Source: Chalara sp. BL73 (Eukaryota > Ascomycota > Leotiomycetes > Helotiales). From it: a DNA stretch of 64,000 nucleotides. Shown here piece after piece: positions 45,416 through 57,601 of this stretch. Every line of letters starts with the position of its first letter. The first letter of the stretch is position 1. The stretch is from positions 1 through 64,000 of the forward strand of contig CAKJVC010000207.1 in assembly GCA_918026815.1 (NCBI GenBank), given 5' to 3'. Both the position numbers and the translations under genes were made by a program. The notes below the pieces were generated by a model that did not search any database, had not been told where the DNA came from, and saw only the letters and a list, made by a program, of their open reading frames with translations.

Positions 45416-45782
45416 TTCACGGATCCTGGTTGCTACAGTGTGTTGTAGTTGCTACAGCGTAATTGCTACAACGTATTTAACTCGTAATTGTAATTGTATT
45501 TGCATTGCTATAGCGTGTGTTGTAGTTGCTACCGCGTGCACTGTAAATGCTATAGCGTAAACTTTAACGCAACAAAACGACAGTATATAAATTATTTACC
45601 GATCTCGGAAAAACTACGTGTAACTACTAATTTTTCTGAAATACTATTATTTCGTCGACAGATATTTAACGTACTACTGTTTTGAAACAGTAGTATGCCC
45701 AGAAAGCTTCCAAATTCAGTAGTGGTATTTAAGACATTTACTGACTTTTCGATAGTATTTCAGAAATTTGCCGTAATAAGTA

Positions 45783-46281
45783 ACAGGCCTAGAGGCGTCA
45801 CATTTCAATGGTTGTAATCAATACTAATGCCTCAAAATTTAGTTTACGAGCCGCCGCGCTTTTAGATGGTCTAGGAGAAGCATTCAATGAAGGAAGTGAA
45901 TTAGACTACTCCAAAGCGCCTAGTGAGGTTAAGGGAAAAAGAGCTTGCGGAACAGAGAGGGGAGTATATTTATGGCAGTAGCTATACCTACAAACAAGTT
46001 AGTGGGCTATCATGTTTAATTCTATTCCATTTCACCATCGACTGCATAGTCCAGAGGGCAGTAATTCTTAAAATGGCCTCCGAAACTGGAAATACTATAG
46101 GATTTAGCGTATAAGCATAAATATCCAGATCTAACTTGAAAAAGAAGCGTAGTAAAACTGAGGCGCTTGGAGAAGTGGAGTTTATTGACTACTTAAAAGT
46201 GTACAAATTTGGTTTACCCTTTCCTAAAATTTTCAAAAAGAAAGTACCACAGCCCCCCCTGTGCATCTACATATACAGTGG
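45783..46281. other. Intergenic, no gene
   Basis: Right flank of foldback element copy 2. A 63-codon frame at 45923-46114 has no domain. Nothing else seen. Confidence 0.4.
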
Positions 46282-46418
46282 GTAACAGTGGTATAATACG
46301 AGAGAATCTAAAGCTAAAGAAGAGAGAGGAGCCCGGGTGAAGCGGGATCTATATACTTGAGAAGCTCTGGGAGCGCGTCTAAAGTAAGTAACGTGTTCTT
46401 CAGGGACGGGACGTGACA
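46282..46418 (-). mobile_element. Possible short solo LTR
   Basis: On the minus strand it starts TGTCACGTCCCGTCC, has AGTATATAG and CTCTCTCTTCTTTAGCTTTA, and ends near CACTGTTACC, the same order of parts as the LTR at 44713-44945 but a different sequence. No target duplication found, so it may be a truncated relative. Confidence 0.4.
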
Positions 46419-47401
46419 GAAAAATGTATGAACTTTAGGCACCAGCGCACAGGCAAAAGCGCATTGCGATCCTAAATGAGACACCGATGCAGGAAACTTA
46501 TGCGAGGGACGTTCTTGGCGGTCCCAAGAATGTTAATGCATAGCCGGAAGACAGGAGTGCGTTAGTTTACCGGTCAGATACAACGGGCAGGCTTCCACAG
46601 AGCAGGCAATGCAAGTACAATAACTAGTGTCATTTCGCTTGTGTTGTGGTTGCGCTGAGGAGGAGCCTCTCGTTAAAGTTCGCCAAGAATCTGATAGTTG
46701 AAAAATCCATGCAACATTTCGGGCATGATCCACATTCGGAACAGGAAATTTGCCCACCAAGCTACTGCTGTGACTTATTTTGATCATCTTGCTTTGTGTG
46801 AGGCTGCTATAGGGTAGCGCCACGCCAGGTGGGCTTCCAGCTTTGCGGTGCCCAGCTTGGTACGGTGAGCCCTGCAGGTTTTCATCGACACTGGAGGTGG
46901 TCACGCTAAAGCTGAGAATAGTTTAGCAAATTATATTCTAAACTGGGCTGCGGCAATTCTGTCCTAGAGCTCGTTACAATTTCGATTCACTGATTTAAAT
47001 TTAAAGAGATGTTAAAATTATATGCGTGGTCGCTTTAGCTCATGACACCAAAGATGCATTGTTAAGTAGTCATCAATATTATAAGTGCAAAAACAATAGA
47101 TTGGTTATAAAGAGAGGCGGTGAAACAGACTGCATATGGCTACCTCAGACCCTCACTTTCCATAAAAGACAGGACTTTGTTCCTATACCTTTCCTTCCCC
47201 TACCTGGCAATATCTAGCTAGCTACCAACCTATATGCTTGTTGACGGAGTAAATACGTAACAAAAGAAGTATATTCAACTCCTGAAAATTCTCAATCAAA
47301 ACCTCCAAAAAGAGTGTACCCCTATGGCCGGCCTCCGCCTCTCCAGAATCCCGCACAACATCTCTACGACCCATGGAGATTCCATTCACTAGTATCTACT
47401 T
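46419..47401. other. Intergenic, no gene recognised
   Basis: A 123-codon minus frame at 46533-46904 is Ser-rich and shows no signal peptide or domain. A 63-codon plus frame at 47026-47217 is also unsupported. Downstream of the small secreted SH3-like gene. Confidence 0.4.
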
Positions 47402-47949
47402 CTAACATGGACCCATTCCATAGCAGTCTACACCCATCAAAGTCAGCACAGCCCTGAAATCCTTATTTCGAGCAAAACTTACTCTGCACATATGCCGCGG
47501 CAATGAAATCACTGGTTGACAAGTAGAACCACAAGCTGTAAATTTTATCAGTCTAAGTCCCCCCCAACCATTATCTGCCGCAGAACTCCGCTCCATACAA
47601 TCCACCATCTTCATTCACTTCGCTCACTGCATAAGGAAAAAATTAAAATTAAAACATACCTAGTGCTTCCCACAATATCCCCCCAAGCATAACAACGAAC
47701 GGTCACACTTGCTCCAAGGGCAAAGCGACCGGTTACAGGACATGTATTAGTACTGGCTCTCGCACAGCTTTGGCGCGGTGCATTAGCAGTCGTTACCGCG
47801 CAGGTTACACTGGCACGTTCATCCAAGGGAACAGGGGCGGGATCTGCATCTGGGATCGCTACTGGAGCGGGGATTGGATCCGCGATGGGAGTTGCGAGGA
47901 TGGCGATTGATAGGAGGGAAAGGAGGAAGGTTGCAAATATGAACTTCAT
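47402..47949 (-). CDS. Small secreted SH3-like cysteine protein
   Basis: Proposed exons 47949-47656, 47552-47483 and 47427-47402, 129 residues. Signal peptide MKFIFATFLLSLLSIAILAT, an Ala/Pro/Asp linker with PVPLDERA (a likely Kex2-type processing site), then VTCAVTTANAPRQSCARAST, GRFALGASVTVRCYAWGDIV and, after intron 1, WFYLSTSDFIAAAYV. This is the pattern of secreted fungal SH3-like (SH3b) modules. Intron 2 (47428-47482) has GTAAGT, a GCTGAC branch and TGTAG, giving a Cys-ending tail CYGMGPC. For intron 1 the strong donor GTATGT (47659) puts the next exon out of frame, while the weak donor GTTTTA (47655) keeps it; this is unresolved. Role could be effector-like or wall-related. Confidence 0.55.
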
Positions 47950-49593
47950 TTCGTTGCGTTTGTATTAAGGTTAGACTGTTCAATATATGATAGTTTCAAA
48001 GTTTGGACCAAAAGTTTTAATTGTGAGGAGTTCTGGTAGAGATTCGATACGGAAGATGGAACTGAGCTTGATATTTATATTTCTCAACGCCACGCTTTCC
48101 CTCATCCTTCAGCTCATTTTAGCCCACCTCTAAGTCACCAATCTCTGAAATCGGGTTGTCACACATATTTTACAGTAAGCACGGATAAACTCTCCCCGCC
48201 AGCTGAATTTCAGAGGCTAGGGAATAGAAGCATTCACACTCGGTCGTCCAAATCAAGAGGGTGGCAACTGAAATGGAAGTCCATTCCCAGCAAAATGTCA
48301 CTATGGGATCGGATTAGATTGCCAAGATAAAGCCTTAGATGGAGTCTTGGAGGCGATGCAGTCATGAGACAATTCAAAGTCGATTTATTTAAGATCTTGG
48401 CAGTAATGTGCCTCACCTAGCTTTTGAGCCTTATTGGGCATTTTATGCTAAAAGAATAGCCCCCCGAAGATGTGCATTAAGGAAAGGACAAAAATGTGGA
48501 AGTTGCCAAGACGTAGCTTGCATCTGTTATCAAGGCAATATTCAGCTACTGAAAAATTTAAACTTGGAGTCATTGCAGCTGTGAAGTGGGCCTCTTTCCT
48601 AAAAGGGCATTACGATTCATGGTCGAAAAAAACAATGCTACTCTTTAGTTTTAGGTTACAAAGCTAAAATGGATGGCCTACATGTGGGATGGCCACGTGT
48701 TTTAGGAAGACTTTTGGGGAGGGGGAGATGGATCCAAGTTAAAGCCAATATTAAGGCTGCTAGCACTTTCGTGGGATGAGAAAGCAATATTTTGTTCTAG
48801 CTCGTCGAAAATATGGGTAGGATTGCAAACTTTCCGAATAAACGTTGTTTAGCAGGATGTATATCGTAGTGATAATCAGAAGAGTCTAGTTCCCGGCTTC
48901 TGGAGCATATTTCAACATACCATCGTGTTGCACTTCTGAGCAAGTTTGTTCCTATTCTCATTATTGTATTTCCTTGAATATGGAGAGCGAATATTTCTAA
49001 ATTTTTGACACTACGAAGAAACTCGCCATGCATTTAGCCAACCCCGGCACTATTAAGCCTTACACTTGGCCTGTGGTCTATAGTCTCAAGGTACAGCCCT
49101 AAGCAATATGGTAGTTTCCCAGATTACAGTTAAGCCTAAATTTTGCCCGACTCGTATTCGGCGACTAGCGCTGCATGGAATTAGATTGCAGATTTTATTT
49201 GACGTAATATGGTTCCTGGAGGTGAAGCGCGCTGGCTGCCATCTAGTCACTAGTAATATATATTGTTGATTACTTGATCTCTTCCCCATTTACTTATCCT
49301 CACGTTTTGAAAGGAATACAAAGGCTACTTCACCTAAATTGTCTAGAACGAAGCAGCATATCAAACTTTTGCTATCAAAAGCCTCCCCTGTCTTAGCATC
49401 ACTCTGAAGAATAGATTCCGAGATAGCGATTTTCTTTTCTATTATCGATTTCATTTCCTTGCGATGGCTTGTGAAAATCTACGTGAGAGTTGGCGCGACC
49501 GTGTTGAGTAACTTAATTAGTATACAAATTACAAAAATAGCCTGATAATTCTGTCTTTTCTTCTTCTTTTTTTAACAACTTGGCTTTCTACTC
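47950..49593. other. Intergenic, no gene recognised
   Basis: The first 200 bp hold the promoter of the SH3-like gene. Frames at 48234-48416, 48470-48667, 48797-49033 and 49086-49289 are short and without domain. T-rich tract near 49555-49575 just past the esterase 3' end. Confidence 0.45.
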
Positions 49594-51433
49594 TTAAGTA
49601 TTCAAATGTTTCCATAATTTAGCCCAAAACTTCAACTGCTCTTGTCTCCAGTCGTCTCTTTCAACCACACTCTCCCTAAGCTTAAAAACCAAGTTACTTG
49701 GATTTATTGAGTAGTCCGGCCAGCGAGGCGCATTTTTGAAGCCATGATTGTTTGGATCTAAGTCATGTACAAATGACACCCAACTCTTTGCCATTAAATC
49801 AGCTAGTTGATGATAGCTTTTATATGGCCCAATCCAGTTAGAATTTTTGATGCTCGCAGAGCTATCAATGTTAAAGACAAAACAGATTTCGGCATAGTGC
49901 GTTGCATATACAGGAGCCTCCGTGGCAACCAACTCTTCAACGCCATTCCATGGCGTTACATCGAAGCGATAGCTGTATACCGGCTGTCTCTTCTCTTCTG
50001 CAAGTGAAGAATAAAATTCTGTCATAAATCGTCGCCCTGAATGAATTACCAAGTCGCCAACAATGGCTGCACCACGTTTATACATGTAGCCCTGATCTGC
50101 AAAACGTTCGGCGCCAGTGTTGAATGGGCAACCCTGGGCAGGATCATCCGGGTACAATTCCATCCCTTTTTTAACAGTGGAATTGTCCAGACCGTTGCCC
50201 AGTTGGGATAAAAATCGGTAGACGTCTACATCACTATTTAGCGTCTTGCGAGGACCGAAGAAGGTTGCAGTCCCTTCGTCGGTGTTGCTTCCAGCTAGTA
50301 TGGCAACATTCGCAACAAGACCCTTGTCAAAGGACTCCGAGGGCAGTCTGCTAAGAAAATGTCCATCAAGAATTGGGGTCATAACGAAGGGCTCGAATGC
50401 GTGGAACAGAACTTCGTACGGGACAGTTCGAAGACAGTTTAATGAATCCTCGACATTCATGCAACCCACCGTGGCTGTGATATTATCATATATAGGTTGG
50501 TACGTAGCGTTGAGCTGGTTAATAGATGTGACTAGACGAATAAGCATTTAGTGGTTGATCTCAGGTGAGTTTCGGAAAGCCATAATCTTACTTCCTGGTC
50601 CTAGCGCATTACCGCTTTGCAGGATGGCAGCACGAAACAAGCCATCGTTCTTGCCATCGAAACCAGTAAGATGGTATCCAATACTGAAGCCCCCAGCAGA
50701 TTCACCCGCAATTGTTACTTTGGCTGGATCACCACCAAATGCGTGAATGTTCTCATGTATCCATTGGAGAGCAAGTCTCTGGTCGAAGAGACCTATATTC
50801 GACGCCCCAGCTTCTACCACTTCTTTAGAAGCGAGAAAACCCCAGCCTCCAACACGATAATTGATCATTACAGAAATAATTGGCTTCCCAATCAGTACCG
50901 AGTCTCGGACCAAATAAGACGTGTTATATCGAGGATCAGCACTCCCTCCAGCATCAAAGCCTAGCGCGAGATATTTTTCAGGCGTCAATTAAGCCAGAGA
51001 GAACTGGACACTTACCTCCTCCATAAATCCACACAAACACCGGAAGCCTATCTCTACGGGTAGTGTCTGTTGGTCGTATAATATCGAGAGTAAGGCAGTC
51101 CTCTCCAAGCCGAGGGAGGGCGGCCGCAAATCCAGCATAGCTTGGACATGAAGGAGAGCGAACTGTCGCATCTCGAGTACCCGTCCAACTTGCATTATAT
51201 GGGGTTGGGTGACGAAGGCGGAGATTGCGGACAGGGGGTGCTGCGAATGGAACTCCTAGAAATAAATCTTCGTGGAAAGATGGTAAATACAGTCCTCGGA
51301 GAGTACCATTCTTAACTTTCGCTTGAGGGGCGTATTGTGGCTGACTTCCTGTCTTCCAAGCATGCAAAGAGGCAACATCTTGCACTGCCAAAGACAATAC
51401 TAGTAGGATATTGAATATTGTGAAAGAAATCAT
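49594..51433 (-). CDS. Secreted type-B carboxylesterase/lipase
   Basis: Exons 51433-51016, 50960-50592 and 50531-49594; introns of 55 bp (GTAAGT...GCTAG) and 60 bp (GTAAGA...GTCTAG), both phase 1; 574 residues, the usual length. Signal peptide ISFTIFNILLVLSLAVQDVA. Family marks: LRGLYLPSFHEDLFLGVPFA, GEDCLTLDI, IYGGGFDAGG after splicing (oxyanion hole), VTIAGESAGG with the nucleophile Ser, AGSNTDEGT with the acidic residue, and ATHYAEICFVFN with the likely catalytic His. It hydrolyses carboxylic esters outside the cell; lipids, plant esters and detoxification targets are all possible. It is divergent from the GH43 gene, 1.15 kb apart, so joint induction on plant cell wall material is plausible. 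Intact. Confidence 0.9.
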
Positions 51434-52510
51434 ATTGTGATGACACTACCAAACTTTTGGCTGCGAGATAGGCTCCGGCTCACTATTTCAGGACGGAATT
51501 GGCCTCCCTCAAGAATATCTCTTGGCTTGGATAGAAACATAATTCACCACTAACTCAAAGCCACATAAAGTTTATATTTTCAAGTTGGGGGGCTTTTTGT
51601 CTGAGGTATTGCTGGTATGTCTTTGGTGAATTTGGCCGGAACAAATAGCTTCGGATGTGGGGCCGGTCATCCTCCCGGCGGCCATTCCCATTTCACCTGA
51701 TGCTTGGACCCGCTTTCTCAATCGGGGGTGAAGATTGACCCCGCACTTTCAGGTTCTCCAACCTTTTCCTCAATACGGAAGTGTGAATTTGCTGTAAGCA
51801 GTTGGATTTAGGCATGTAACTTCACGTAAGCAAAAAAAAAAAAAAAAAGGACATTTCTTTTAAAAAGCCCATAAGAATAATAAGCATTAAAATTTTCTCA
51901 TTCGAGAGCTTTCTATAATCTCTTGACAAAGTCCTGCGCAAAAGTAGCGAAATAGGAAATATATGTTGCGAGAGGAACTATGTTCGGCCCATGCTCACGC
52001 AGAGTCAGCCTCAGGAGGACTCAAAATATCGTATGAGTTTGGCCGCCAGAAGTGAAAGCCTGGAAGGAAAATCCTCAACAGAGTACAGCGAGTCGCAGGT
52101 CCCAAACTATTTGCTTTATCTACAACTCTTCATCTTCTCAATTCCCTATTTTTCCATTCTCTGAGGAAACTAAATCTCCTTTCTCGAACTGGATCCTTCA
52201 CCGTTGTTGGAGCTTCCGATACCGGCCGGAGCATAACGTATTTAACCACACAGGGAGTTATATTTGTGAGGAAAAGTTTGAACAGATAAAGCCGACCAGA
52301 CATCCAATTCTTGGATTGTAGTAAGATCATATTTTATACGGCTGATACGTGAATTGGCCGTGCCAAATGCCGGACCGAATTTTAGAACCAAAATTTATGG
52401 GAGACTTCGCCGCTACTTATTCCGTATTATGGGGCTGATAGTGGGGAAGCTATTTGCACTTGCTTCTTCTATGAGCGCAAACAAACAAAAATAATTAGTC
52501 TGGCTGAGCC
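51434..52510. other. Divergent promoter region between esterase and GH43 genes
   Basis: 1.1 kb shared upstream region. A 17-A tract lies at about 51833-51848. Frames at 52052-52321 and 52130-52330 overlap on opposite strands and look like chance. No specific regulator site can be claimed without a motif search. Confidence 0.45.
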
Positions 52511-52516
52511 TATAAG
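52511..52516 (+). promoter_or_regulatory. TATA-like box of the GH43 gene
   Basis: TATAAG 63 bp before the ATG at 52579. Position fits a fungal core promoter; not otherwise proven. Confidence 0.35.
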
Positions 52517-52578
52517 AAACAGGTCGCTATAGTGAATCCAGATTTGATATCGTATGCCTCCTGCGGACAACTCTTAGC

Positions 52579-54466
52579 ATGTGGTTCCCACCGTCCTCTT
52601 ACTTTGGTATTCTGTTATTTGTTCAATGGGCGGCTGCTATCAAGAACCCCATTATTTCCGGGTGGAATCCAGACCCGGCGATCTTGCGTGTTGGGAGCAC
52701 CTACTATATTGCAACATCAACGTTCGAATACTTTCCCGGTATAGCATTGTACAAATCTAGAGACCTCGCAAATTGGGAACTGTTTTCTCACGCTCTTACA
52801 ACCCAAAAACATGCACAACTATACGGAGTCCCTACCGGTGCAGGTTTGCTACTCAAAGATGAATTGACCACGGTACCCAGCTGATTATGATATAGGGGTG
52901 TGGGCGCCATCACTGAGTTATATAGATGGGATATTCTACCTTGCCTCGATGACAAGATGGACATATGATCCTACAGCTCGTGTTTGGCCGCGGGTGTATT
53001 TCATTACTTCAAAAGACATGATCACATGGTCTGACCCAATATGGTGTGAACCTTGGGGCATTGATCCTAGCTTGTTCCGGGACCCCGTTAGCGGCAAAAC
53101 ATATCTGAACTTGATGGCGCCAAACAACAACGTCGACAGAATCTGGGGAATATACCAATGTGAGGTGAGCTTGGCTACAGGAGATTGTATAGGCGAATAC
53201 AGAAGTTTGTGGAATGGGACCTTACCACACAATGCTTCCGCTCGCGATGAAGGCCCAAAAATGTTTTTCAAAGATAATTTCTATTACTTGTTGATTGCAG
53301 AGGGTGAGCCACTATGAGAGTAGCGAAAAATAATTTGGCAACTAACAGATGCAACGCAGGCGGGACAGATGACTTGCATCGCGCTACGATTGCAAGATCT
53401 TTGTCACCTAAAGGACCGTGGATAGCAGCACCAAATAATCCAATACTTTTCAATGGAGCTTACGGCTTTAATAACTTGACGGTGCAGTCTACAGGACATG
53501 CGACAATTATAGATACTCCATCTGGTGACTGGTATGCTGCATTTCTCGCTCGTCGAAAGATTAACGGATCCTCTCCTCTGGGACGTGAGACATTCCTCAC
53601 AACTGTGACATGGAGCAATGGTTGGCCAACTTTGAACAATGGGCAACCCATCCTGCTTTCTGAGAGCTTTGGCAAATCGCCAGATCAGATGAGTCCCCCA
53701 GCTCCATTTCTCGACGATTTCTCAAAAACAAATCTTGACGTTTCTTGGTATCAGCTAAGGACGCCATATACTAGAAACTTTCACTTGACACAGGAGGGAA
53801 AAAAGTGTCAAAACTCATGCGGAAAAGGATCTACATCTGCTTCCGGCTTGGCATTTAGCCCTAATGTCTTTTCATTAAGTGATCGTGATGTCCCGGCAGC
53901 GATTTTGAGGAAGCAAAAATCTTTAAACATGACTTTCTCTGCAACCCTACTTCCCACCACTGGCCCTTTGGGTTACCTACAAAGTGTAGGAATATCATCG
54001 TACTTAAGCGAGTTCCAACATCAAGATATAGGAATTAGAGGGTGTGTAAACAGTACCGGCATGTGTTTCTATACCTCCGTTTTAAGGAATGGAAGTTTAA
54101 CGGTACGTGGTGGACACACCCCTTCTTAGGCAGTAACTCTTAACATAACCTGTGTAGACTAGCGAACTCTCACTAAATTATACCAAAATTCCCAACAACA
54201 CAACGTTACATATTCGTGCAACCCCTCTTAGCTACAGTCTTGGATTTAGCATTAACCAACAACAAACAACGTGGATGGCCAACATTTCATCAGCATGGCT
54301 AAGTTTTGCACCAGCCGGCTTTTTTGTCTTCGAAGGGGCAAGTTTTGCGCTGTTCGCGAGCGGAAATGGGAACCCCTGGCCTGTGACTGCACCAAAGGTG
54401 GGCTTCCAGCAGGTTGTTGAGGAATACTTTGATGAAAACATCCCAGACTATAATAGATGGGAGTGA
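52579..54466 (+). CDS. Secreted GH43 glycosidase (beta-xylosidase/arabinofuranosidase type)
   Basis: Exons 52579-52843, 52896-53303, 53360-54102 and 54158-54466; introns of 52, 56 and 55 bp with GTTTGC, GTGAGC and GTACGT donors; 574 residues. Signal peptide (FGILLFVQWAAA), then the GH43 five-blade propeller: NPDPAILRVG with the base Asp, EYFPGIALYKSRDLANWE, GVWAPSLSYIDGIFYLA, GIDPSLFRD with the pKa-tuning Asp, RDEGPKMF with the acid Glu, and AEGGTDDLHRATIARS across intron 2. The C-terminal 220 residues match the beta-sandwich that follows in fungal beta-xylosidase-like GH43 proteins. Likely substrates are xylo-oligosaccharides or arabinose side chains of plant xylan. All catalytic residues are present and all junctions are in frame. 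Confidence 0.92.
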
Positions 54467-55679
54467 GCATAGTGGTTTTAAAGGAGGGCGAGACTGGCGT
54501 TAGGCCATTAGCCCTGGGTATATTCACGGAATTGAAAAATGCACATGTAAAAGAAAATATGCATGTGCCGATATCTCAAATCCGAATTCGTATTATTGCT
54601 GCTTCGTTTCTAGTCTTGATGCTACGATCATCAGTGCATCTGTTTGGAAACATCGGGCTCAAATTTCTTAGAGTAAATTTAGTATACGGCTTGGATAAAA
54701 CTCAGGAGGAAGAATGTTTTACGTTGTTCTACGCTACTTTATAGCAAAACAAAACTCGTGGAAGACACCAAACAAGCGAAGTAACCAAGTTAAGGAAAAC
54801 CTAGAGAAAGCGGCTGATACTTGCCGCTGAGAGTGAACCCGATGAGATTAAATCCAGACTAGCGGGTCCATGAAAGCGGGCATAAAATTTCTGCTATAAG
54901 GTCTTGAGTGAAATGACCTTTTAATCATAATCAAGGTCGACACATCGGTCACTTTAGGCTCATTACTGAGGTTCCTATATAATAATGTAATAAAGTGAGC
55001 AGTGCACAGGCGTAATACTAACATAGTCCTAACATAATCCTAAGAAATTGTAATAAGACTTATCGGTAATCTAATTCAGCAAGCCATTCTACAATAAAGC
55101 TGAGAACCAAACATTAATTTGTTAGGTCATACAAAGAAACAAATTCATTCCATTTTGCCGTCCTATCTCATCTGCATTCATAGTTGCATACTAGAGAATT
55201 GAGCCCTTACCCAGATTTCCCTTGCGAACTGTCGTTAAAGCGGTACTTTAATAATAAAATATTAAGTGGAATATTTACATTTGCGCCAGGGTAGTCATCA
55301 GGCAGATGCGGCAAGGCTGCTTTTTTCCTAGTTGAAAATTAGCAGCAAGGTGGATGCCTGACTTCTGGTGATTTTTACTTTCTTCTATTTATATCCAGAG
55401 CATTAAATGCTAGTGACTGCCGAGAAGAAGGAAGTCTTAACGAATATAGTGGTTAAGATCATTTCTGATATATGCCGGAAGATATACATAATAATGTTTA
55501 CAAATCGCAGCATGTCCGAAAAACTACAATGAGAGTTTCCCAGAGTAAAAAAACGGCGATCCTTGAACTCTTTTTTTCAAATAATCAAATGTTCTTCCCT
55601 GGGTTGTGTTAAAAAAATAGTAAAAGCGATATAATATTGAATTTTGTGATGTTGACGTTATAGAGTATATTACAATATA
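54467..55679. other. Intergenic, no gene
   Basis: 3' flank of the GH43 gene. A plus frame at 54457-54744 overlaps the GH43 stop in another frame and is not supported. The remainder is AT-rich with no feature. Confidence 0.45.
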
Positions 55680-55851
55680 CAGTCAAACCTGGTTATATCG
55701 GAACGCTCGGTTCCAGGCTAACATCCGATATAAGGAGGTTTCCAATGTCTCCAGGTTCTATATACCCAGCTGACAATTAATTGTTCTAGACATCCTTCCG
55801 ATAAAAAGAGGTTTCCGATATAAGGGGTTCCGATATAACCAGGTTTGAATG
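55680..55851. mobile_element. Pogo/Tc1-mariner-type MITE (172 bp)
   Basis: Inverted ends CAGTCAAACCTGGTTATATC and, on the other strand, CATTCAAACCTGGTTATATC, each continuing GGAAC, flanked by TA at 55678-55679 and 55852-55853. The GATATAAGG and CCGATATAA words recur inside. Too short to code; typical non-autonomous pogo-like element. Confidence 0.88.
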
Positions 55852-57601
55852 TAATGCCTGCTAGTCGAGTGACAATAGGTGTACAAGTGTGAATGGAACA
55901 TTAATGGTGTTCCTCGCAACAAACCCATAAGGGAGAGAAAATATATTAGTAACATTATATCACCCCTGAACATCTCCAAATTCATTATTCGTAGCTCATC
56001 CCTTTGTTTTAATTCTACTATGGAAGTCTAGTGAAACACTATCTAACATGAAAACCAAACAGATCAATTGCGGTGAAACGGGTGTCACGAAATATCATGA
56101 ATCAAGTCCTGCTTCTTTGCTGTTGCAGATGGCGCCTTGGGCTTCGATTTTTAAATCCTAAGTCGAGTGATATACCCTCCGCTGATGCTCTTGTGTGTCT
56201 AGGACAACATATCGCTTGGTTCCCCAAACGTTTATTTGAACAGTCTTTCCGTCTTTGTCCAATATATTTCGATCAGTCGCTATCGGGTCGCCTGCCTTCA
56301 TATCGTTGATCTTCTTCGGAAATAGATCTAACCCTAAAATCGGATACCGAGACCCATACTTTACGGGAATTAAGCAACCCTCTTCCGGACTTCAATTTGG
56401 TAGAGTAACTCATTAGCTGTCACATAAAAGAGGTGTAATAATATCACAAGCACTACTCATTCGTAGATGATATAGATGTGCTCATCTATTGAACCTATCT
56501 GTCGAAGAGTAGCGACACTTATATGTGCAGAAACAGTAACATCTAAAGCATTAACCCCGACTCTCTTGTTTCGATCTTGAAAGCATATTCTTATCGTGTG
56601 GATAGCTTTAGCCTAAACTATCCCGGGGACAGAATATATGATACCGCTCATGCGGTAATCTAGTGGAAGGGGCCAATCTCATTAATAGCGGTATTAACTG
56701 ATTTCAAGAATTTGAACTTTGGGCCTAAGTAGTCTCTTAATTGCTCTGCTCTCTCAAACCCTTCGCAAGCTGTTCATAGATTCTCAGCTCAATATGCCTC
56801 CCTACATGCCTTTCGCATGGAGATAGATTATGAACATCCAAGTGCGGACGAACTTCCAATTCGCTCTTGCTTAATCACGATTCGGGTCTTGCCCTTATTT
56901 TCGAACTCACCGCAGCTGTCCTACCATTTTCCTAGCCAAGATATCTTGACGTTTCGCTACAACGCTGTTACTATGTTACAGTAAGGTAAAGACGAAACCC
57001 CATGGTGTGATGCTTGCGCTATAGGTGGGACTACTGAGTAGCAGACGCCGAGACAGAGAATAATATAAGTAGCCACGATCTCAGGTCTTTCATTCAGACT
57101 AGGTTTTAAACGTAGACTGATGGATTCACAACCAGATCGAAGACACATGAATATACTAACCACAATAATCGTTAACCGCGCAAGATTAATCGCCAGAGCA
57201 CAGAAAGCAAAGCCTTTGCTTCGCCACTATTTTCCTCGAAACAGCAATTTTCTTCCCCAAGACAATGAGTGGCCTTAACGCACTTGCACAACGCCGGCTA
57301 AGCATAGGGCCACTAGACTCGTTGCTGAATATGTAAAGAACATTCGGAGAATCTGCAGGTCCCCCTATTTGATTGTATCAAAGTGTTATTTGGTTTTAGT
57401 ACGTGCGACGCATGTTACTAATCGAATGCTCTTGACTAAGAGATATAAAAATCTCAACGTGATAAGCCACAAATACTCCATCACCGGAGGTGCAAAACAA
57501 CCTTTGCTGACACTAGCCTTCCAGCAAGCATATCACCTGACGACATTAGGATTTGAATGCATGCAGAGAGCTGGATTGCTCGCACGATAGGTATTTACAA
57601 C
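55852..57601. other. Intergenic, no gene recognised
   Basis: Short frames at 56073-56309, 56957-57163 and 57369-57590 have no domain. Contains only ordinary sequence as far as I can see. Confidence 0.45.

Larger units (their letters stand above)
44315..45773. mobile_element. MULE-like foldback element, copy 2 (inverted, with insertions)
   Basis: Starts CGGCAAATTT and ends AAATTTGCCG, with a perfect 9-bp duplication TAATAAGTA at 44306-44314 and 45774-45782. Its right end matches the left end of copy 1 (18848) in reverse, so it lies inverted relative to copy 1; shared landmarks are CATACTACTGTTT, TTAGTAGTTACACGTAG and AATTTTTGATAGTATTTGAG. The interior has the same GTAGCAACTAC minisatellite and its inverse. 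It is longer than copy 1 (1,459 bp) because a solo LTR and a copia-like fragment sit inside. Confidence 0.87.

Noticed and set aside
54457..54744. 95-codon plus frame after the GH43 gene
   Set aside because: Starts inside the GH43 last exon in another frame and has no domain; probably 3' untranslated DNA.
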